Shown: positions 8,844 through 17,221 of the stretch, in pieces | How positions within the stretch are numbered: position 1 is the first letter of the stretch | Layout: every line of letters starts with the position of its first letter | Source of the DNA: Thermoleophilia bacterium | Lineage (GTDB): Bacteria; Actinomycetota; Thermoleophilia; Gaiellales; SKUG01 | Direction of reading: 5' to 3' | DNA: 64,000 nucleotides | NCBI GenBank assembly: GCA_025964555.1 | Contig: JAOPYQ010000019.1 | Coordinates: 38,309-102,308, forward strand | Notes under the pieces: model-generated | Databases searched by the model: none | What the model was told of the DNA's origin: nothing | What the model saw: only the letters and a program-made list of their open reading frames with translations | Position numbers and translations under genes: made by a program

Positions 8844-11216
8844 GTGTTCCTACGCCTCCTCCGCATCACGTCGGCCCGCGCGCTCTTCGCGAGCGTGCTG
8901 GCGGGCGCGTGCGTAGCCGCGAGCCTGCCCGCCACCGCCGCGACCAGCGGCACCGTGGTCGGCGCCACCGTGCTGTCGGCGACAGCGCTCGATGCGGGTG
9001 GCTGTCGATCGGGCATCGCCGGCAAGACGCTCCTCGGGCCGCTGGCGAGCAACGCCGGCACGATCGGCACCACCGACTGCTCGGTCTCCTTCGGCTCGTC
9101 CAACGACACTGCGCGGCTCGAGCTGCACCAGGGCGATGGCACGGGCACCGCACTCGCGAAGCTCGCCACGACGAACACCCGGCTGCAGGACGACGTTCGC
9201 CTGTACGGCGTCGGTGCGCAGAGCGCGACCAACGCCTGGGCGGTCGGCCAGAGCGGCACGATCCTCCACTGGGACGGTTCGACCTGGACGTCACAGGCGA
9301 GCGGCACCGCGGTGACGCTTCGCACGGTCGTCGCCGTCGATCCGCTCACCGCATGGGTCGTCGGTGCCAACGCCACGGTCCGCAAGACGATCAACGGCGG
9401 CACCTCGTGGCCGCAGCAGAACACCGGGGTCGGGACACTGCAGGGAGTTGCCGCCACCGACGACCAGCACGCATGGGCGGTCGGCCTCAACGGCCAGGCG
9501 CTCCTCACCACGGACGGGACGGCCTGGAATCCTTCGGTGTCGGGGACGACCCAGGACCTCAACGACATCGTCGTTGTCACGCCGTCGATCATCGTCGCGG
9601 TGGGCGCGAACGGCACGATCATCCGCAGCACCGACGGCGGACTCAACTACGCGCCGGTCGCGAGCGGCACGACGGTGTCACTCTCGTCGGTCACCAAGCG
9701 CGACGCGACCCACCTGTTCGCGGCAGGATCCTCCAGCACCGTGCTGCGCTCCGACGACGCCGGCGCCACCTGGACGGCGATGACGGGGCTTCCCAACTTC
9801 AGCTACATGGGAATCGTCGCCGACGCGACGACCGGCATCCTCGCGATGAGCGAGCACGGGGTCGGCGCCCGCAGCACGAATGACGGTGCGAGCTGGACGA
9901 CCGAGCAGTCCACCTGGCAGAACTCGGTCAACGGGATGGACCAGATCGGTGCCACGACGTTCGCGACCGGCGACGGGCACCTGCTCATGACGAGCGGGAA
10001 CCTCGGCCAGACCTGGAGCGCGTCGCCGCTGTTCCGTGCATCGCTCAACGGCGTCTACGCCACGTCCCGCAACCAGGCATGGACCGTCGGCGCCCGCGGG
10101 GAGATTCGCGCGACTACCGACGGATCCACGATGGTCACCCAAGCTTCGGGGACGATCGAGGAGTTCCGCGACATCGATGGATCGGGCAACTCGTCGATCT
10201 GGGCCGTTGGCATGAACGGCGTCCTGCGGGCCACCACGAACGGCGGCGCGACCTGGGTTCCCCAGACCGGCGGCATCACCCAGCACCTGCGCGCCGTGGA
10301 CGCCGTCACCGAGCAGGTCGTGTGGATCGCGGGCGGAACGTCGCAGGCGATGCGCACGCTCAACGGAGGATCCACGTGGCAGACGCTGACCCTCCCGGGC
10401 GCGGGGGTCGTGTACTCCGTCTCCGCCGCCAACAAGGATGTCGCCTGGGTCGGTGGCGCCGGCGGATATCTCGCTCGCACGACGGACGGCGGTGCGACCT
10501 GGGCGACGATCACGCTGCCGGCGGCGTACGCGGCTCACACGACGCTCGTCAGTGGCGCTGAGCCCACCGGACTCCGGCTCGTCGCTGCGAGCAGCGGCGG
10601 CTCCGTCTACCGGACCACCGATGGCGGCGCGACCTGGACCCCCGTCGCCGGCATCAACGGGGCGTACAGCACGATCAATTCGATCGATGCGCACGACACC
10701 AACGCGATGGCGCTCGCGGTCGCTTCCGGCAACGTCACGTATTCGCTCGATGGATCGACGTGGGTCGTCGCTGCCGGCGGCTCGCCATCGCGCTCGAACT
10801 TCGACGTGTCCTTCCCCGACGCCCAGTCGGTGTGGACGAGCGCCGACTCGTGGGCGCTGCTGCGCACGACGACCTCGGCGTCGACGTTCCCGGACTTCCA
10901 GGATGACCCGGGCAACTCGACCGGCAACGACTGGGGAACGCCCGGCGCTGCGTTCTTCGGCGCGTGCCTGCGGTCACTGACATCGGCCAGCGCGGTCGAC
11001 TGGCTCATCGACCCGAACACGGACTGCACTGCGACGGACGCGGATCCGTGGCACGCCATCGTCCCGCTGGTGGGAACGAGCGGGTCGACGATCGCGCGCA
11101 CGACCGTGGCAGGCGCGACCGGAACCGCGGACCTTCGATTCGCCATGCGATCGGGAACGACGGCGGCGGGCACGTACGGCGGGTCGATCCGTGTCGAAGT
11201 CGTGGCGCCGGGCTAG
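8844..11216 (+). CDS. Large secreted YCF48/BNR-type beta-propeller protein
   Basis: The product has 790 residues from the GTG at 8844, which gives a clean signal peptide (Arg-rich start, hydrophobic core, AATA-type end near residue 33). A GTG at 8817 would add an acidic stretch before it. After a small domain (to about 95) come 13-14 copies of a repeat of the form hydrophobic-VG-x-x-G-x-(I/V/L)-x-x-T-x-(D/N)GG-x-(S/T)W, as in YCF48/HCF136 and BNR propellers. Fourteen copies would make two seven-bladed propellers. The last 110 residues form another domain with two Cys. The N- and C-terminal parts may form one domain split by the propellers (inference). Role unknown; probably extracellular. Confidence 0.85.
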   Translation: MFLRLLRITSARALFASVLAGACVAASLPATAATSGTVVGATVLSATALDAGGCRSGIAGKTLLGPLASNAGTIGTTDCSVSFGSSNDTARLELHQGDGTGTALAKLATTNTRLQDDVRLYGVGAQSATNAWAVGQSGTILHWDGSTWTSQASGTAVTLRTVVAVDPLTAWVVGANATVRKTINGGTSWPQQNTGVGTLQGVAATDDQHAWAVGLNGQALLTTDGTAWNPSVSGTTQDLNDIVVVTPSIIVAVGANGTIIRSTDGGLNYAPVASGTTVSLSSVTKRDATHLFAAGSSSTVLRSDDAGATWTAMTGLPNFSYMGIVADATTGILAMSEHGVGARSTNDGASWTTEQSTWQNSVNGMDQIGATTFATGDGHLLMTSGNLGQTWSASPLFRASLNGVYATSRNQAWTVGARGEIRATTDGSTMVTQASGTIEEFRDIDGSGNSSIWAVGMNGVLRATTNGGATWVPQTGGITQHLRAVDAVTEQVVWIAGGTSQAMRTLNGGSTWQTLTLPGAGVVYSVSAANKDVAWVGGAGGYLARTTDGGATWATITLPAAYAAHTTLVSGAEPTGLRLVAASSGGSVYRTTDGGATWTPVAGINGAYSTINSIDAHDTNAMALAVASGNVTYSLDGSTWVVAAGGSPSRSNFDVSFPDAQSVWTSADSWALLRTTTSASTFPDFQDDPGNSTGNDWGTPGAAFFGACLRSLTSASAVDWLIDPNTDCTATDADPWHAIVPLVGTSGSTIARTTVAGATGTADLRFAMRSGTTAAGTYGGSIRVEVVAPG

Positions 11217-11243
11217 TTGGCGCCACGGTCGTGTTCGGGGTCG

Positions 11244-13325
11244 TCAGCCGCCCTGCTTGGCAACGACCGGGAACGACTCGCCCTGCACCCAGTCGCCCTG
11301 GAAGCGACCGTTGTCCGGGCGGACGCGCACTGCAGCTGCCTCGGTCGCGGCAGGCGGGGTCCAGAACGTGCCCGTGGTGCCGGGCTCGGTGGTCCCGACC
11401 GGCGTCCACGCGGCGTCGCTCACGCTGCCGATGCGCAGCTGGTCGACGGCGACGGGCGATCCCTGCTTGCCGCCCTTGCCGGCCGCCAGCCACGTGAAGG
11501 TGTACGTGCCGGGCTGGAGTGTGGTCGTGAAGTCCTGCCAGCTGCCACCGTTCGCGGGCTTGAACTGCAGGTCGCGGTTGATGAAGAACGACAGCTCGCC
11601 GCTCTTGCCGCCCGTGTACGCGAAGCTGATCTCGGTCGGCTCGGTGATCGTCTCCGTCAGCTCGAGGCGCGACTGCTGACCGCTGCCCAGGCCATCGACG
11701 TTGAACGACTTGGAGCCGGTGCGTGCGATGGCGTCGTTGATCGACCACTCCTTGTCACCCGAGGAGCGGAACGCTCGCGCGGCGGAGCCGGCATCGAAGT
11801 CCTCGGCGACCGCGCTCTTCGCGTTCGCGTTCGCGGAGACCTCGACCTGGAAGCGCTGCCCCTCCAACAGGTCGCTCGACCAGTCGATGCGCACCGGGGA
11901 CCCGGCGACCGCTCCGTCAGTCGGGACCGGCGCGCCGGGCTGTGCCAGCGGGGTGAGCGCTGCGTCGGCGTCGACGCGGCCACCGCTGGCGACGAGCGTG
12001 TTCCAGACCTTCGCGGCGCCGTCGCGCTGGACGCTGCGAGCCACGCGCTCCTCGACCTCCTTCATCGACAGGTGCGGGAAGCGTGCCTTCACGAGCGCGA
12101 GCAGGCCACTGACGACCGGAGCCGCCATCGACGTGCCGCTCATGCCGCCGTACTTGCCGCCGGGGAGCGTCGAGTGGATCTTGTCGCCCGGGGCGGCAAC
12201 GTCGATGGTGAGCGTGCCGCGATTGGAGTACGAGGCCTTCGCGTCCTTGGCGTCGCTCGCCGCGACGGAGAAGGAGCCTGCGTAGTTGTCGGGGTACGAG
12301 CCGTTCACGCCGGTGTCCCAGTTCTCGTTGCCGGCGGCGACGACGACGCTCACGCCGGCGGCGACGGTCTGGCGCACGGCCTCGGCGAGCGCCGGCTCGT
12401 ACACGTTGTTGCCCCACGAGTTGGAGATGACGTTCGCGCCATTGCGCACGGCGTAGCCGAACGCCTTGATCGCGTTCGCGGTCGTCGCGTTGCTCGTGAG
12501 GATGGCGAGCGGCATGAGCGTCACGTCGGGCGCGACGCCGGAGCCGCCCACGCCGTTGTTCTGCGCGGCGGCGATGATGCCGGCGGTGTGGGTCCCGTGC
12601 GTCTGGCCACCGTCCTGCGGGCGGTTGCTGTTCTTGCCGAAGTTCCAGCCGTGCACGTCGTCGATGAAGCCGTTGCCGTCGTTGTCCTTGCCGTCGCCGG
12701 CGACCTCGCCGGCGTTCGTCCACACGTTCGGAGCGATGTCGGGGTGCTCGATGTCGATGTTCGTGTCGGCGAGCGCGACGATGACGCCCTTGCCGGTGCT
12801 CGTCTTCCAGGCCGCGTTGGCCTTGATGTCGGAGCCGGCAGCGCCGCCGGTCTGGCCCGAGTTCTCGAGGTGGTACTGCTTCGCGTACTCCGGGTCGTTG
12901 GTCGTCGCGCCAGAAGCGGCCTCGGTGGCAGGCGAGGCGTCGAAGACGGGTGTGCCCTCCCCGCCGCGCAGGTGCTGGCGGAAGTTCGGCTGCGTGAAGA
13001 GGATCCTGGACCGATCGAACGAGTCGAGCCCGACGATGCTCGGCGGTCGAGCGGGGTCCATCGTCACGAGCATGCCGTTGACGAGCGGCAGCTCCTCGAG
13101 CTTGCGGGGAGCGAGCGACGCGAGCAGTTCGACCTGCTGGTCGCGGGTCACGTCGGGAGCGAACACGACGATGTGCTCACCGGGGATCGCCTCGTTGTCG
13201 CGCGGCATGGCAGACGCGGTTGCCGTCGCGCCGATCGCCTCCGTCGGCGGCGCCGGCGGACGGCTCGGCGGAGCGGGCGTCGCGGCGGTCGTGGACGGAG
13301 CGGAGTCGATACGGCGAGTGAACAT
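11244..13325 (-). CDS. Subtilisin-like serine protease (peptidase S8)
   Basis: The product has 693 residues. The catalytic triad is visible: Asp-187 in LADTNIDIEHPD, His-243 in THGTHTAG and Ser-399 in MSGTSMAAP; the oxyanion Asn is in AAGNEN. Residues about 45-125 resemble a subtilase prodomain. A Ca-type Asp/Gly loop (DGKDNDGNG) follows the Asp motif, as in bacterial subtilases of the fervidolysin type. Two beta-rich domains (about 455-693) end the protein. The N-terminus (Arg-Arg then Ser/Thr/Pro/Ala) has no hydrophobic signal core, which is odd for this family. GAGAGG sits 8 bases before the ATG. It converges with the propeller-protein gene. Confidence 0.92.
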   Translation of the reverse strand: MFTRRIDSAPSTTAATPAPPSRPPAPPTEAIGATATASAMPRDNEAIPGEHIVVFAPDVTRDQQVELLASLAPRKLEELPLVNGMLVTMDPARPPSIVGLDSFDRSRILFTQPNFRQHLRGGEGTPVFDASPATEAASGATTNDPEYAKQYHLENSGQTGGAAGSDIKANAAWKTSTGKGVIVALADTNIDIEHPDIAPNVWTNAGEVAGDGKDNDGNGFIDDVHGWNFGKNSNRPQDGGQTHGTHTAGIIAAAQNNGVGGSGVAPDVTLMPLAILTSNATTANAIKAFGYAVRNGANVISNSWGNNVYEPALAEAVRQTVAAGVSVVVAAGNENWDTGVNGSYPDNYAGSFSVAASDAKDAKASYSNRGTLTIDVAAPGDKIHSTLPGGKYGGMSGTSMAAPVVSGLLALVKARFPHLSMKEVEERVARSVQRDGAAKVWNTLVASGGRVDADAALTPLAQPGAPVPTDGAVAGSPVRIDWSSDLLEGQRFQVEVSANANAKSAVAEDFDAGSAARAFRSSGDKEWSINDAIARTGSKSFNVDGLGSGQQSRLELTETITEPTEISFAYTGGKSGELSFFINRDLQFKPANGGSWQDFTTTLQPGTYTFTWLAAGKGGKQGSPVAVDQLRIGSVSDAAWTPVGTTEPGTTGTFWTPPAATEAAAVRVRPDNGRFQGDWVQGESFPVVAKQGG

Positions 13326-13469
13326 TGGTCGATCCTCTCGGCCATGCGCCGGGAGGGGGAGGTTGCCGCGGGTCACGCGGGCCGTGTGCGGCCGCGCTGG
13401 TGGGCAGCCGCACGGCCGAACGGTGGCCACTCGCTCGCGCATGCGCGGCGCGGGCGAGAGGATGGGGCC

Positions 13470-13982
13470 ATGGAACCCGTCTCGGTGCTCATGGTCTGCA
13501 TGGGCAACATCTGTCGCTCCCCCATGGCCGAAGCCGTGTTTCGCGACCTCGTGCAAGCCGACGGGCTCGTCGAACACGTGCGCATCGACTCGGCCGGTAC
13601 GCACTCCTACCACCTCGGCAACGAGCCCCACCCGGAAACCCAGGCCGAGCTGGCTCGACGCGGCGTGGCGGTGGGTGACCAGCGTTCGCGCCTCGTGACG
13701 CCCGCCGACCTCGAGGCATTCGACTTCGTCGTGGCAATGGATCACGCGAACCTCGCGGAGCTGCGCACGATCGCCCACCAGCTCGGCGGTGAGGACGCGA
13801 TCGACGCGGAGCTGTCGCTGCTGCTCGAGCACGCGCAGGAGCTGCCCGGCGAGCGGGTCGACGAGGTGCCCGACCCCTATTACGTGGGCGGCTACGACCG
13901 CGTGTACGACCTCGTGCACGCCGGCTGCGAGGGTCTGCTGGACCGCGTGCGCCGTCGCCTCGGTGCGCCTGATCCTGGTTGA
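13470..13982 (+). CDS. Low-molecular-weight protein tyrosine phosphatase
   Basis: The product has 170 residues, the usual size. The P-loop CX5R(S) is CMGNICRS with Cys-10 and Arg-16, and the general-acid motif DPYY occurs in the C-terminal third. These cytosolic enzymes remove phosphate from tyrosine, and some act on arginine phosphate; bacterial members often tune capsule or kinase signalling. GAGAGG is placed about 9 bases before the ATG. The gene is divergent from the subtilase and is followed by a small secreted protein whose own start has a strong ribosome-binding site. Confidence 0.93.
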   Translation: MEPVSVLMVCMGNICRSPMAEAVFRDLVQADGLVEHVRIDSAGTHSYHLGNEPHPETQAELARRGVAVGDQRSRLVTPADLEAFDFVVAMDHANLAELRTIAHQLGGEDAIDAELSLLLEHAQELPGERVDEVPDPYYVGGYDRVYDLVHAGCEGLLDRVRRRLGAPDPG

Positions 13983-14074
13983 CGATTCGCGCCGTTCGTC
14001 GTTCGCTGGAACTGGGCCGCGGGGGGCGCACGAGTGCGCGCCTGCGCGGGGACACGTTCTTCGGGGGAGGAACC

Positions 14075-14485
14075 ATGGGTTCGACGATCTTGAGCGCCGC
14101 CACCTGGCGACGCATGCTGCTGCTCGGCATCACCACGCTCATCGCGATGCTTGCAGTGAGCTTCAGCGCACCACAGGAAGCACACGCGTTTCGTGATCCC
14201 ACGATCGTGACGTCCGGCCAGGTCGGCTGGGTCAAGACGCGTCCGACGATCCACTGCATGGCCATGACTCCAGGGTGCCTCGCACCCGGCTCGCACCAGG
14301 CGTGGCGCTGGACCGGCACGACGTGGCAGTCCGCGCGGGTGCTCGAGAACACGGACGTGTACGTGTATCCGTACGCGGCGCCGTGGCACTGGATCTGGAC
14401 GCAGCAGACCGGATGGCTGGCGATCCAGAACTCCGCGCTGACGACCGGTTACAGCTGCACGGGCTTCGCCTGTCCGGTGTTCTGA
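14075..14485 (+). CDS. Small secreted protein of unknown function
   Basis: The product has 136 residues. The start ATG at 14075 has an excellent GGGGGAGG four bases upstream, which decides it over longer readings. Residues 1-38 form a signal peptide ending AHA. The mature part (about 98 residues) has four Cys that could form two disulfides and many aromatic residues (several Trp and Tyr in the second half). I do not recognise the family. The pattern of a short, Cys- and Trp-rich exported domain suggests a small extracellular binding module, but that is only inference. Confidence 0.8.
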   Translation: MGSTILSAATWRRMLLLGITTLIAMLAVSFSAPQEAHAFRDPTIVTSGQVGWVKTRPTIHCMAMTPGCLAPGSHQAWRWTGTTWQSARVLENTDVYVYPYAAPWHWIWTQQTGWLAIQNSALTTGYSCTGFACPVF

Positions 14486-14518
14486 CGCGGCAGCGCGATC
14501 GGCAGGTGCCGGCGCGCG

Positions 14519-15433
14519 CTATGCATTCGACGTCCGGGGGCTCCGCGAGGGGCCCCCGTTCGCGTGCAGGTGACAGGCACCGCACGAGCACCCGACGGCG
14601 TCGACGCGACCCGTGAGCGACACCCCGTGGCGTACGAGCCAGAGGCCGTACACCATGAATGCCATCCACGGAACGAGGTCCATGACCGTCGGCATCCCAC
14701 CTTCGGTGCCGCCGCCGGAGACGCCGGCGCCGAGCGCCATGAAGTAGGGGAAGTCCCACCAGGCGTGCGCGAGGATCACCGGGATCGGGTTGCGGGTCCG
14801 CAGGTAGACCGCACCGAGCACGAACCCGCCCGCCGTCTGGGGCACGATGCTCAGGATGCCGACGATCGACAGCTCGTGCAGGTGGGCAGCGCCGAACACC
14901 ACCGCAGACACGGCCAGGGCCTGGGGCGCCGGCAGTTTGGTGATGAGCCAGCCGAGCAGCAGCACGCGGAAGATGAACTCCTCCGCGGTTCCCACCGAGA
15001 GCGCCATGGCGATCGGACCGGCATCGAGGCGCAGCTCACCGAGGTACTGCACGTAGATGCCGAGGATCCAGGTCGCGTACAGCAACTCGGGCCAGTCGAG
15101 ACCGAGGCCCTCGACGGTGGAGCGCCAGGAGATGTCGTGGCGGATGCCGCTCGGCATGAGCGGCGAACACAGCATGGCGGCGACGAGCCAGACGCTCTCC
15201 CATGCGATGACGGGGGCCCAGCCAGTCCCCCCGAACACGTAGCTGCCGGCACGCATGCACAGCAGGCCCATGACGATCGCGAACGCGATGCCGAGGGTGA
15301 TGTCGATGGCGTTGCGGACGGGGTCCTCGGCGCGGGCGGCTTCGGTGGCTCCCAGCGCCGGAAGGAGCATCCCGGGGGGCGCGTGGACCGTGCCCGGGAG
15401 GGCGTGCGGATGGGCTGTGCCGACATGCTGCAT
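14519..15433 (-). CDS. CPBP-family intramembrane metalloprotease
   Basis: The product has 304 residues with about eight hydrophobic helices. The diagnostic motifs of CPBP (CAAX/Rce1/Abi) proteases are all present: EEFIFR, then FGAAHLHE, then HAWWDF, which supply the catalytic Glu and metal-binding His residues within the membrane. Bacterial members are linked to bacteriocin self-immunity, protein processing and regulation of sigma factors. The C-terminal tail has two Cys and is Gly/Ser/Arg-rich. No bacteriocin gene is recognisable nearby. Another in-frame ATG at 15370 would give a shorter N-terminus without losing a helix. Confidence 0.88.
   Translation of the reverse strand: MQHVGTAHPHALPGTVHAPPGMLLPALGATEAARAEDPVRNAIDITLGIAFAIVMGLLCMRAGSYVFGGTGWAPVIAWESVWLVAAMLCSPLMPSGIRHDISWRSTVEGLGLDWPELLYATWILGIYVQYLGELRLDAGPIAMALSVGTAEEFIFRVLLLGWLITKLPAPQALAVSAVVFGAAHLHELSIVGILSIVPQTAGGFVLGAVYLRTRNPIPVILAHAWWDFPYFMALGAGVSGGGTEGGMPTVMDLVPWMAFMVYGLWLVRHGVSLTGRVDAVGCSCGACHLHANGGPSRSPRTSNA
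14535..14558. terminator. GC-rich hairpin, probable terminator
   Basis: Perfect 7-base arms CGGGGGC and GCCCCCG with a 10-base loop lie 50 bases after the secreted-protein stop, inside the last codons of the convergent CPBP gene. There is no T-run, as is common for actinobacterial terminators. Confidence 0.4.
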
Positions 15434-15568
15434 CCACCCTGTCTCGCCCTGTTCGCACGCGTGCGCGCGGGTCTAGGCCTGCTCGGGCCGTGCGCGGCCG
15501 TGGGAGGGGCCGGTGGCGGACGCGGCGACGGTTGTCGAACGATGCACGACGCGCGCCCCCCCACCAGT

Positions 15569-15574
15569 TAGGCT
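15569..15574 (+). promoter_or_regulatory. -10 box TAGGCT of a leaderless promoter
   Basis: TAGGCT fits TANNNT and ends 7 bases before the ATG at 15582, with no Shine-Dalgarno in between. It supports a leaderless transcript and fixes the start of the following gene against the upstream in-frame GTG at 15513. Confidence 0.6.
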
Positions 15575-15581
15575 CGGGCGC

Positions 15582-16907
15582 ATGGCACAGCGCAATTCAC
15601 GCAAGGGCAGCAAGAATCCCAACCTCCGGACCGGCGGTGGTCGGCGGGCGAAGGCTCAGCGCAGCCAGGCACGTCAGGTGCAGGCCGAGCGCAGCACGGA
15701 GGCAGGTCCCGCCCTGCGGATGCGACCGGCTGGCGCCGCAGGCTTCCTGTTCGTGCTGCTCATCGCGTGGCTCGCGATCGCGGCGTTCTGCCTTGTGGGG
15801 CTCTCGTTCGAGCGCTGGAACCTCGTCAGCTACCCGGACTCCCTCTGGATGTACGTCGCGTTCGGCGCGTTGGCCGTGGCGCCCGCCGTGGGTCGCGTCG
15901 CACGCAGCGAGCGCGACGCCGATTCGTGGGGCGCGCAGGCACTGCTCGTGCCGACGGCGTTGTTCGTGATGGATGCGGTCGTCGGACCGAGCTGCCCCAC
16001 CGGCGGCCAGTGTGGCGCGATCGGCGCTCGCGGATCCCTGGGCCTGTTCTGGTCGATCGTGCTCATCGCTGCGTTCGCGATTGCCGCGTGGGGGCTTGCA
16101 CGCTGGCAGTACCGTTCCAGCGAGGCGAAGCGACCGCAGTCCGGTCGCGTCCGGTACCGCATCGCTGGCATGGCAATGCTCGCGCTGCTCGTGTTCCCCG
16201 GGCTCGTGCTGGCGGCAGCCACGATCGGTGGCGACTACACGTTCCGCGACACCCCGAAGCTCGTCCCCGAGGCGAAGCAGCAGGTGCGTGAGGACTGCTA
16301 CGGCCTCGCCAACGCACCCGAGTTCGCGGTGCGCGCCGCGCCCGACGGCTACAACCCGGACTGGACGACGTTCGCCGTTCGCCGCGCCAACGAGGATCGC
16401 CCCGGCGTGACCAGCGGTGGCGACGACGCCAAGGACGACCCGAAGGACGCGAAGGACGCGAAGTCCAAGGCCAAGGCGGACAAGGACGCGAAGGACACCA
16501 AGTCCAAGGCGAAGACCTCGCCCCTGCCGACCGACTGGGCAGACCTCGGCTACGTGCACCCCTACGAGGCGACCGTGTCGTTCAACGCGACCGGCGACGT
16601 CGTCAACGTGACGTGCCGACGCATCGGCCCCGGCACCGGCAACGCGGTCGCCGACGACCTCGTCCAGCCCGAGCCCGACTCGAATCCCCTGTCGCCCAAG
16701 ACCACCGGCTCGCAGTTCCTGCCGCGGTTCTTCACGCAGGGCGTCGCAGGTCCCACCGAGGAAGCCAAGAAGAAGGCTGCCGACGAGAAGCAGGCCGCCG
16801 CGGCGAAGCAGGCAGCCGAGGCGAAGGCCGACGCTACCAAGGCGAAGACCGACGCTGCCAAGGACGACACCGCCGCCAGCGATACCGAGACCGACGCCGC
16901 GAAGTAG
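15582..16907 (+). CDS. Membrane protein with Lys/Ala/Asp-rich extracytoplasmic segments, unknown function
   Basis: The product has 441 residues. A basic N-terminus (1-45) precedes five hydrophobic stretches at about 50-75, 85-100, 113-128, 148-168 and 190-212. The rest is soluble, with a low-complexity Asp/Lys/Ala stretch at about 285-320 (repeats of KDAKD and KSKAK) and a second Lys/Ala/Glu stretch at the C-terminus (about 390-441) likely to be helical or coiled coil. Two Cys pairs are in the soluble and loop regions. I do not recognise the family. Start chosen from the -10 box 7 bases upstream of the ATG. Confidence 0.75.
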   Translation: MAQRNSRKGSKNPNLRTGGGRRAKAQRSQARQVQAERSTEAGPALRMRPAGAAGFLFVLLIAWLAIAAFCLVGLSFERWNLVSYPDSLWMYVAFGALAVAPAVGRVARSERDADSWGAQALLVPTALFVMDAVVGPSCPTGGQCGAIGARGSLGLFWSIVLIAAFAIAAWGLARWQYRSSEAKRPQSGRVRYRIAGMAMLALLVFPGLVLAAATIGGDYTFRDTPKLVPEAKQQVREDCYGLANAPEFAVRAAPDGYNPDWTTFAVRRANEDRPGVTSGGDDAKDDPKDAKDAKSKAKADKDAKDTKSKAKTSPLPTDWADLGYVHPYEATVSFNATGDVVNVTCRRIGPGTGNAVADDLVQPEPDSNPLSPKTTGSQFLPRFFTQGVAGPTEEAKKKAADEKQAAAAKQAAEAKADATKAKTDAAKDDTAASDTETDAAK

Positions 16908-16928
16908 CGCCTGGGCCGCGATCGCGCG

Positions 16929-16977
16929 ATCGCGTCATGATTTCGTTGCGAACTTGGCTACGAACGCATGACGCGAT
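16929..16977. repeat. Intergenic palindromic element, copy A
   Basis: Perfect 11-base arms ATCGCGTCATG (16929-16939) and CATGACGCGAT (16967-16977) enclose a second stem TTCGT/ACGAA after a 2-base mismatch, with a 13-base loop. It starts 21 bases after a stop codon. It resembles elements at 21620-21666 and 52136-52194 in arm sequence (GCGTCA/TGACGC), in the CGAAC before the right arm, and in position behind a gene. It could be a terminator-type hairpin or a REP-like repeat. Confidence 0.6.
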
Positions 16978-17070
16978 ACTGACGACGAGATCGCGTCACG
17001 CGTTGGTGGTTGGCACGCCAACGATCTCGTGACGCTGCCTGCCGCCACGGGTTCCGGCACGGGCACGGCA

Positions 17071-17094
17071 ACCTGTTCGAAACTCCGAACAGGT
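17071..17094. promoter_or_regulatory. Perfect 9-base inverted repeat upstream of the osmoprotectant operon
   Basis: ACCTGTTCG (17071-17079) and CGAACAGGT (17086-17094) are separated by six bases. The near-symmetric 24-base site lies 128 bases before the first gene of the operon. It could be an operator for a dimeric repressor or a small hairpin; no regulator gene is adjacent to tell. Confidence 0.4.
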
Positions 17095-17221
17095 GAACCG
17101 AGTTCGGGGTGCTGCCTCGATACACCGGCACGACATCCGTGCACGCCCGATCCTGCCGGGGTCGGACGCGTGCCGTGTGGGAGTGACGCGCCGGACAGCG
17201 CGGGACGGGAATCGGGACAGC

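Larger units (their letters stand above)
16908..17221. other. 314-base intergenic region with several inverted repeats before the osmoprotectant operon
   Basis: No gene is seen here. It holds a long palindrome at 16929-16977 (listed separately), then ACGAGATCG near 16984 matched by CGATCTCGT about 40 bases on, with CGTTGG/CCAACG inside, and a 9-base perfect inverted repeat at 17071-17094. A further weak pair CCGGCA/TGCCGG lies near 17125-17160. The density of symmetry suggests a terminator for the upstream gene plus regulatory sites for the osmoprotectant operon. I see no classical riboswitch. Confidence 0.5.
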
